The translations under genes and the position numbers were made by a program. From Bacteroidales bacterium (lineage in GTDB: Bacteria > Bacteroidota > Bacteroidia > Bacteroidales > UBA7960), in NCBI GenBank assembly GCA_007122505.1, contig SKTQ01000341.1, forward strand, positions 1-9,778: 9,778 bases of DNA. The letters are read 5' to 3'. The notes below the pieces were generated by a model, which worked only from the letters and a program-made list of their open reading frames with translations, searched no databases and had not been told where the DNA came from. Each line of letters begins with the position of its first letter. The first letter of the stretch is position 1. This document shows positions 5,731 through 9,778 of this stretch, one piece after another.

Positions 5731-6705
5731 TTAAATCCATTGCTCATTGATGACTTCCCCCCTGAGGCTTACCCTGACGGCTTTTACCGGCACTTTTCTG
5801 CCGGCCTTTTCTGTGGCTTGTTTGGCCAGTTGCAGCAAGCCTGTGCAGCATGGTACTTCCATCACCATTACCGTCAGGGTGTTGATTTCTGCCTGGTTGA
5901 TCATGGCTGTAAGTTTTTCTATGTAGATCTCTTTGTTGTGATCAAGCTTCGGACAGGCGATGGCCAGCCCTTTCCCTCTCAGATGCTTTGAGTGAAAGTC
6001 GCCCATGGCAAAAGCCACGCAATCAGCCGCCAGCAAAACATCTGCTTTTCTGAAATACGGCGCCTGGGGATTTACAAGATGCATTTGCACGGGCCACTGC
6101 CTAAGCTCAGATGGCTGTCCGGCTGCTGTATGTGTTTGTGGCTCTGTGGCTGTTGCCACAGCAGCCGGGGCAGAAATGTTGTCGGCAAACTGCATCATGC
6201 GCGCTCCCGGACAGCCTCCTCCGCCGTGGGCATGACCGTTGCCATGATCGTGTGTGGCAAAAGTGACCCCTGCCACTTCCGCCTGTTTTTCCTGATGTGG
6301 GTTCTTCATCTCATGCGTTTTTTCTGTTTCTTTTGGAAAATCTTTTAATCCGGACAAATCCATTTCCGGCTTGTGCTCCTTGATGTAACGGATGCCCTGT
6401 TCCACAAACTCCCGTTGGTTGTGCTCAATCAGGTGGTTCAGGTGTGCCAGTACCGTGGCTGCCCCTTTTGGTGCAATACGCTCCATCACCTTGATCTCAT
6501 CATAGGGTTCCGCTTCTCTTTCCTCAAGGGTTATTGCCCACACCGGACATTCCGGAATGCATGCTCCCAGGCCGTCACAATACAGGTCGCTGATCATGCG
6601 CGCCTTGCCGTCAATCATTTGCAATGCCCCCTCATGACATCCTTCCACGCACAGGCCGCAACCGTTGCAAAGCTCTTCATCTATTTTAATTATGGTCCTT
6701 TTCAT
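5731..6705 (-). CDS. Ferredoxin-domain Fe-S protein, probable Hcp redox partner
   Basis: 324-residue cytoplasmic Fe-S protein. The N-terminus is a two-cluster ferredoxin domain. Cluster I has Cys13-x2-Cys16-x2-Cys19-x3-Cys23. Cluster II has Cys43-x5-Cys49-x3-Cys53 in the motif YCDGLGACIPECP, where the expected second cysteine is Leu46, so this site may hold a [3Fe-4S] or an atypically ligated cluster. Residues 150-165 are a His/Gly-rich linker (HDHGNGHAH, then GGGGCPG). The C-terminal part (about 205-324) has further cysteines in AADCVAFA (Cys229), ACPKLDH (Cys251) and EVPCCTGL (Cys286-287). Family knowledge: proteins of this build commonly lie next to hcp in anaerobes. No flavin or NAD domain of the Hcr type is present. 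Inference: it delivers electrons to Hcp, replacing Hcr. It is the middle gene of the operon, 63 bases after the Rrf2 gene. Confidence 0.85.
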   Translation of the reverse strand: MKRTIIKIDEELCNGCGLCVEGCHEGALQMIDGKARMISDLYCDGLGACIPECPVWAITLEEREAEPYDEIKVMERIAPKGAATVLAHLNHLIEHNQREFVEQGIRYIKEHKPEMDLSGLKDFPKETEKTHEMKNPHQEKQAEVAGVTFATHDHGNGHAHGGGGCPGARMMQFADNISAPAAVATATEPQTHTAAGQPSELRQWPVQMHLVNPQAPYFRKADVLLAADCVAFAMGDFHSKHLRGKGLAIACPKLDHNKEIYIEKLTAMINQAEINTLTVMVMEVPCCTGLLQLAKQATEKAGRKVPVKAVRVSLRGEVINEQWI

Positions 6706-6722
6706 CTTTGTTTATATTTTTG

Positions 6723-6748
6723 TAACTATTTGTTGTTTAACTATTTGT
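6723..6748 (-). repeat. Tandem 11-bp repeats between the regulator and ferredoxin-like genes
   Basis: TAACTATTTGT occurs at 6723-6733 and again at 6738-6748, a period of 15 bases, 18 bases before the start of the ferredoxin-like gene on the minus strand. No promoter is seen there. It may be a protein or RNA-processing site, or a small slippage duplication. Confidence 0.5.
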
Positions 6749-6768
6749 GATTATATTTAAGCTGCCTT

Positions 6769-7164
6769 CTACATCATCGCCAAACTTTTGCTTTCCATAT
6801 AATTCCTGAACTCCGTGGTGAACTTTTTGTCAAGCCCGCCAAAAATGCAGTTTTTGACTGGACAGTTCGGACAATCCATCCGGCAATCGCTTTCTGATAA
6901 ATCACCTTCTACGAGGCGATAAATGTCCATCAAACTGATCTCTTCTGCTTTCTTTCCAAGCCGAAAACCCCCACCCGGACCTCGTGTTGAAGTCAGATAG
7001 TGATTTTTTGCAAGCAGTTGCAATACCTTAGACGTGTGGTTCTTTGAAAAACCTGTTTGTTCGGCAATCTGTTGTGCATTCAGCAAACTGTGGCTCCTGG
7101 CAACAACCGACATGCTGTGGATTGCAATGCTGGCCGCTTCTGATATTTTAAAAATACTTCCCAT
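6769..7164 (-). CDS. Rrf2-family Fe-S transcriptional regulator
   Basis: 131-residue DNA-binding regulator. The winged helix-turn-helix covers about residues 5-72: LNAQQIAEQTGFSKNHTSKV is the reading-head helix pair and RGPGGGFRLG the wing typical of Rrf2. The effector loop carries Cys94-x3-Cys98-x2-Cys101-x4-Cys106. This is where IscR and NsrR hold their [2Fe-2S] or [4Fe-4S] sensor, but here there are four cysteines. Members sense NO, oxygen or Fe-S supply. As first gene of an operon with hcp, an NsrR-like nitrosative-stress role is the best inference, with autoregulation likely. The start at 7164 is chosen because an ideal promoter (-7 at 7192-7199) lies between it and the frame opening at 7218, and MGSIFKISEAASIAI is the normal family N-terminus. 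It is slightly shorter than most members. No specific gene name is justified. Confidence 0.93.
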   Translation of the reverse strand: MGSIFKISEAASIAIHSMSVVARSHSLLNAQQIAEQTGFSKNHTSKVLQLLAKNHYLTSTRGPGGGFRLGKKAEEISLMDIYRLVEGDLSESDCRMDCPNCPVKNCIFGGLDKKFTTEFRNYMESKSLAMM

Positions 7165-7178
7165 AAAAAAGAAAAACA

Positions 7179-7190
7179 GTATTTGAATAC
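7179..7190. promoter_or_regulatory. Candidate operator at the Rrf2-hcp operon start site
   Basis: GTATT-TG-AATAC is a 12-bp inverted repeat immediately downstream of the -7 box, covering the expected transcription start. A dyad of this kind is where an autorepressing Rrf2 protein would bind. It loosely recalls the AT-rich core of NsrR sites, but arms of only five bases are weak evidence. Confidence 0.4.
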
Positions 7191-7191
7191 G

Positions 7192-7223
7192 CAAAAGTAT
7201 AAATGGTTTTTCTAACAAACAAA
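7192..7223 (-). promoter_or_regulatory. Promoter of the Rrf2-ferredoxin-hcp operon
   Basis: On the minus strand, TTTG (7220-7223), 20 bases, then TACTTTTG (7192-7199), an exact Bacteroidota-type promoter. Initiation near 7185 gives a leader of about 20 bases. No further TAnnTTTG is seen before the ferredoxin-like gene or hcp, so the three genes are probably one transcript. A 9-bp inverted repeat AAACAAATA (7217-7225) / TATTTGTTT (7260-7268) overlaps the -33 region. Confidence 0.65.
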
Positions 7224-7316
7224 TATTTCGGTATTATTTTTCTTAAATAAATAAAAAATTATTTGTTTTAGAATTTAGATGTGATATTAATTTGCTGATA
7301 AGAAAGGTTTTATAAT

Positions 7317-7344
7317 AAAAAAACCCGCCGGCACAACCGGCGGG
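7317..7344 (-). terminator. Rho-independent terminator
   Basis: CCCGCCGG-CACAA-CCGGCGGG (7324-7344) is a perfect 8-bp GC stem. On the minus strand it is followed by seven Ts (7317-7323). It ends the transcript of the small exported protein, whose stop lies 29 bases upstream of the stem. Confidence 0.85.
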
Positions 7345-7373
7345 AAAAAACCAACATGAACAAAAAACAGGGG

Positions 7374-7736
7374 TTAAAAACTATCTAAGATACGGACTTG
7401 CTTTTTTTCAGCTTTGCATGCTTTAAGCAATTCAAAGAGCAAGATGTTTTCTGTTTCATTTTTGAATGCCTTCTGCACTTCTGCAGGAATGGGGTCTTCG
7501 GATTCAGGTGTGAACATGTCTGAGAGATCAAAAACCTGGTAAACTGCCTTTTCTCTTTGGCACTGGAAGGCCGACTGAATTTCTGCAGGAATCTCTTCCT
7601 CGGCTTCCGCCTTCAGTGGTTGAATTAATGCCCTGCCAAGCTTGTCAGTAAACACCAGGTTTCTGTTTGGATTTGCATTTGCCATTGAAATGCTGAAGAT
7701 GATGGCTGCTGCGGTGATCATTATTCGTGTTTTCAT
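7374..7736 (-). CDS. Small exported protein of unknown function
   Basis: 120-residue protein not assigned to a family. Residues 1-21 form a Sec signal peptide: Lys2 and Arg4, hydrophobic core, and cleavage after Ala21 in ANA-NPN. There is no lipobox or other membrane segment, so the mature product of about 99 residues should be periplasmic or secreted. The mature part is acidic and contains two copies of a short motif 34 residues apart: IPAEIQSAF (49-57) and IPAEVQKAF (83-91). Two cysteines (59 and 107) could form a disulfide. It is a single-gene unit, closed by a strong terminator and transcribed divergently from the sigma-54 response regulator. A sigma-54-like -24 element lies 60-76 bases upstream of the start codon, so control by that regulator is possible but unproven. 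Confidence 0.75.
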   Translation of the reverse strand: MKTRIMITAAAIIFSISMANANPNRNLVFTDKLGRALIQPLKAEAEEEIPAEIQSAFQCQREKAVYQVFDLSDMFTPESEDPIPAEVQKAFKNETENILLFELLKACKAEKKQVRILDSF

Positions 7737-7796
7737 GACTTAAAGACTTTTATGATGAATATTTTGCGTTTTCTTTTTCAGGTTCACCCAATGTAT

Positions 7797-7812
7797 ATCC
7801 ATATCTGTGCCA
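7797..7812 (-). promoter_or_regulatory. Possible sigma-54 (-24/-12) promoter for the exported protein
   Basis: Minus strand TGGCAC-AGATA-TGGAT. The -24 half is a perfect TGGCAC, but the -12 half has TGGAT where TTGCW is expected, losing the key C of the GC pair. Predicted initiation near 7785 would leave a leader of about 50 bases. The neighbouring gene encodes a sigma-54 activator, which is why this near match is recorded. Confidence 0.25.
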
Positions 7813-7863
7813 CAAGGTTTAAAATACTGAAAAATAGATATTTATGACAAAGCTTCCACATAA

Positions 7864-7894
7864 GTACAATAAAAATATTGTACGCAATCGTACA
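7864..7894. promoter_or_regulatory. Overlapping palindromes in the divergent regulatory region
   Basis: GTACAAT (7864-7870) and ATTGTAC (7877-7883) form a perfect 7-bp dyad around AAAAAT. TGTACG (7879-7884) and CGTACA (7889-7894) form a second perfect 6-bp dyad around CAAT. The middle arm is shared, so the two structures are mutually exclusive if single-stranded, or form adjacent half-sites for a dimeric regulator. They lie about 40 bases before the response-regulator -7 box and 130 bases before the exported-protein gene, a fitting place for an NtrC-type binding site. Confidence 0.5.
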
Positions 7895-7934
7895 CCTTTT
7901 AGCGTTATCGAACAAAACATTCAAGCATTTTTTG

Positions 7935-7942
7935 TATCTTTG
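7935..7942 (+). promoter_or_regulatory. -7 element of the response-regulator gene
   Basis: TATCTTTG is an exact TAnnTTTG, ending 37 bases before the ATG at 7980. No TTTG is found at 19-21 bases upstream, so the promoter may depend on an activator binding near 7864-7894. The leader contains a small dyad TGTGG/CCACA (7945-7962). Confidence 0.4.
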
Positions 7943-7979
7943 GATGTGGTCAGTTTTCCACACAACTATCATATTTCTT

Positions 7980-9335
7980 ATGGCCCTTATACAAATCATC
8001 GACGACGATACCTATATATGCAAGCAACTGGAGGAATATCTCCGAAAAAAGGGGTATCGTGTGCAAACGGCATATACGGCCAATAAAGGACTAAAGGCGA
8101 TCAGGAATGCACAGGTGGATTTTGTGTTGTGCGATTACCGCTTGCCGGATGCGGACGGTGAAGAAGTATTCGCCAGGATTCGCAAACTTGATCCGCTTGT
8201 GCCGGTTGTATTCATGACCGCTTACGCTGATGTTCGAACCGCTGTTAAGATGATCAGGGCCGGTGCCAGGGACTATATCGTAAAACCACTGCTGCCGGAA
8301 GAAATTCACAAACTGATTCAGAAAGGAACCAAGCCCGCAACCGTAACTCAGGCAGTTTTTGAACAGAGCTTTGTAAAAGGAAAAGGATCGGCCATTCAGA
8401 ATGTGCTCAATCATGTAGAGCTGGTGGCTCCCACCGACTTGTGTATCCTGATCGAAGGAGAAACCGGCTCAGGCAAGGAGTATATCGCAAGGGCCATACA
8501 CTACGCAAGTCCACGAAAAAGCAAGGCTTTTGTGGCCCTCGACTGTGGTGCCTTACCCGGCGAACTGGCCAACAGCGAGTTGTTCGGACATGTAAAAGGG
8601 GCATTCACCGGTGCCATTCAGGATAAGGCCGGTTGTTTCGAAACCGCGCAGGGCGGCACATTGTTTCTTGATGAGATAGGAAACCTTTCCAACGAAAACC
8701 AGATGAAGCTGTTACGTACCCTGCAGGAAAAATCCATCACCCGCCTGGGCGACAACAAAAACATTGAGGTTGATGTCCGGATCATCGTAGCCACCAATGA
8801 TGACCTGAAAAAAGACGTTGTGGAAAACCGTTTCCGCGAAGACCTCTATCACCGGATCAACGGATTCAAAATATCTTTACCGCCAATCAGGGAGCGGAAG
8901 GAAGACATCCTTGAGTTTGTCCGCCACTTTATGAGCAGTGCCAATCTGGACTTTGACAAAAAGGTAGATGCCCTTGACGATGAGGTCAGGGAAATATTTA
9001 TGAAATACCCCTGGCCGGGAAACATCCGAGAGTTGGAGAATGTAGTCAAAAGATGCGTGCTGCTGGCCAAAGGCAGCCTCATCACCGCCGATACCCTCCC
9101 TGACGAAATCAGGTATGCCGGTTATGTCACAGATGCTGAATCCGCCATTTCCCTCCCCGGCAAAATACCAAGCCTCCGGCAGGCGGCAATGGCCGCTGAA
9201 CGCGAAGCCATTATGCTGGCCCTCAAAGAAACAGGCTTTAACAAATCTAAAACAGCTGAAATGCTTCGGGTTGATCGCAAAACACTCTACAACAAAATGA
9301 AAGAGTATGGCATCCGAACGGGTTATCACAAATGA
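7980..9335 (+). CDS. NtrC-family sigma-54 response regulator
   Basis: 451-residue transcriptional activator that opens sigma-54 RNA polymerase complexes using ATP. Receiver (1-115): acidic pocket Asp8-Asp9, phosphoacceptor Asp52 (CDYRLPD), Thr80 and Lys102 (VKPL). AAA+ domain (about 130-370): Walker A GETGSGKE (160-167), GAFTGA sigma-54-contact loop (207-212), Walker B TLFLDE with Asp231-Glu232, and the RFREDLYHR segment (284-292) with the arginine finger. Fis-type helix-turn-helix: about 403-445 (NKSKTAEMLRVDRKTLYNKM). All key residues are intact, so it should be phosphorylation-regulated and active. The start at 7980 gives the normal receiver N-terminus MALIQIIDDD and follows a -7 box; the upstream in-frame opening at 7878 would add 34 residues unlike any receiver. 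No histidine kinase is in the window, so the input signal is unknown. Confidence 0.95.
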   Translation: MALIQIIDDDTYICKQLEEYLRKKGYRVQTAYTANKGLKAIRNAQVDFVLCDYRLPDADGEEVFARIRKLDPLVPVVFMTAYADVRTAVKMIRAGARDYIVKPLLPEEIHKLIQKGTKPATVTQAVFEQSFVKGKGSAIQNVLNHVELVAPTDLCILIEGETGSGKEYIARAIHYASPRKSKAFVALDCGALPGELANSELFGHVKGAFTGAIQDKAGCFETAQGGTLFLDEIGNLSNENQMKLLRTLQEKSITRLGDNKNIEVDVRIIVATNDDLKKDVVENRFREDLYHRINGFKISLPPIRERKEDILEFVRHFMSSANLDFDKKVDALDDEVREIFMKYPWPGNIRELENVVKRCVLLAKGSLITADTLPDEIRYAGYVTDAESAISLPGKIPSLRQAAMAAEREAIMLALKETGFNKSKTAEMLRVDRKTLYNKMKEYGIRTGYHK

Positions 9336-9433
9336 CGATCCGGGGCATATCGTGTTTACAACCCAAAGCTGCATAAATGATTTGAAGGCAGTCGTCATAC
9401 ACCTACCACTGTCAACAAAACGAGTTTCTTTAC

Positions 9434-9778
9434 TCAGTTCCTGATGAGGACCACCTGGGCCCTGTCGGCATTGCGGATATCGCGATAAAACGCGATAAAA
9501 TCCTCGTATTTCTCAGGCGGATGGATGCCGGATCGGGAATAAAACTGCCTGCTGTACACCAAAGCCCGGTCTTCAATCGTATAGCTGGCCTTGTAATAAC
9601 CAAAATCGTTGTCTATTTCAATCGCTTCGGGAACAAAGGATATATCAAAAGCGTCGGGTATCTCCCATCTCACCGTATCACTATACAGTCCGCTGGCAGA
9701 CACGCGCACCCTGTGCACCCTTTCTCTGTAAGCAGGAGGCACCGATTCCTGTTGTGAAAAAACATTGGGTTGAAACAA
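9434..9778 (-). CDS. C-terminus of a DUF3857/DUF3858-like protein, cut by window edge
   Basis: The last 114 residues of a minus-strand gene whose 5' part lies beyond the right edge. The stretch begins in VPPAYRERVHRVRV, continues through a beta-rich segment (SGLYSDTVRWEIP, then ASYTIEDRALVYSRQFYSR) and ends in IHPPEKYEDFIAFYRDIRNA followed by DRAQVVLIRN. The pattern of a beta-sandwich followed by a PPEEYxxFxxFxxxIxxADRxxVVL-type end is what I recall from DUF3858 tails on DUF3857 plus transglutaminase-like exported proteins of Bacteroidota. The call rests on that resemblance alone, because the catalytic part is not visible. The gene converges on the response-regulator gene with 98 bases between them and no clear terminator. 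Confidence 0.6.
   Translation of the reverse strand: MFQPNVFSQQESVPPAYRERVHRVRVSASGLYSDTVRWEIPDAFDISFVPEAIEIDNDFGYYKASYTIEDRALVYSRQFYSRSGIHPPEKYEDFIAFYRDIRNADRAQVVLIRN

Noticed and set aside
7878..7979. 34-residue N-terminal extension on the response regulator
   Set aside because: The receiver fold begins at the ATG at 7980, and the extension overlaps the palindromes and -7 box and is unlike a receiver.
9332..9398. ATGACGA (9332-9338) and TCGTCAT (9392-9398) as a terminator stem
   Set aside because: The loop exceeds 50 bases and there is no T tract; inner pairing is weak, so no terminator is called between the convergent genes.
1..9778. CRISPR arrays, tRNA or rRNA genes, insertion sequences
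   Set aside because: No regularly spaced repeats, no cloverleaf or conserved rRNA segments, and no transposase were seen on either strand.

Overview
The window most likely comes from a member of the Bacteroidota with an anaerobic or facultatively anaerobic lifestyle. The evidence is as follows. Several leaders carry the Bacteroidota promoter pattern TTTG / about 19-20 bp / TAnnTTTG. Most leaders lack a clear Shine-Dalgarno sequence. One lipoprotein has the C-S-D-D-D surface-export type N-terminus and a FISUMP domain. The oxygen-sensitive hybrid cluster protein Hcp is present. Nothing supports a genus-level call.

Layout. (1) 1-1830, a recombination region. A long structured inverted repeat at the left edge (1-124, attC-like in general design) is followed by about 500 bp with no credible gene and a tyrosine recombinase on the minus strand (628-1767). 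A full promoter sits in the last codons of the recombinase and reads out toward the inverted repeat. The box at the right end of the repeat (GTTAAAGAAT) recurs in inverted orientation at 506-515, near the recombinase. (2) 1830-3030, a minus-strand gene for a FISUMP-domain surface lipoprotein (2068-2829), with an intrinsic-terminator-like hairpin in its 5' leader. (3) 3030-3919, an AT-rich, apparently acquired gene for a BRO-N/DinD-like protein, with its own promoter and a 29-bp perfect palindrome inside the coding sequence. (4) 4004-7223, a minus-strand operon in the order Rrf2-family Fe-S regulator, ferredoxin-like Fe-S protein, Hcp. It is probably a nitrosative-stress module in which the regulator senses NO or Fe-S status, the ferredoxin-like protein feeds electrons, and Hcp reduces NO or hydroxylamine. 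(5) 7317-7980, a small exported protein of unknown function and a palindrome-rich divergent regulatory region. (6) 7980-9335, an NtrC-type sigma-54 response regulator, complete with receiver, AAA+ (GAFTGA) and Fis domains; no cognate kinase is in the window. (7) 9434-9778, the 3' end of a minus-strand gene that resembles the C-terminus of DUF3857/DUF3858 transglutaminase-like proteins.

The most unusual part is the left end. The recombinase resembles integron integrases in its C-terminal tail (IKSPFDDL) but lacks their diagnostic insertion. It lies beside a folded repeat and an outward promoter. This may be one end of an integron-like cassette platform of a Bacteroidota type. One repeat copy and one recombinase are too little to establish that, so it is offered as a hypothesis with explicit tests.
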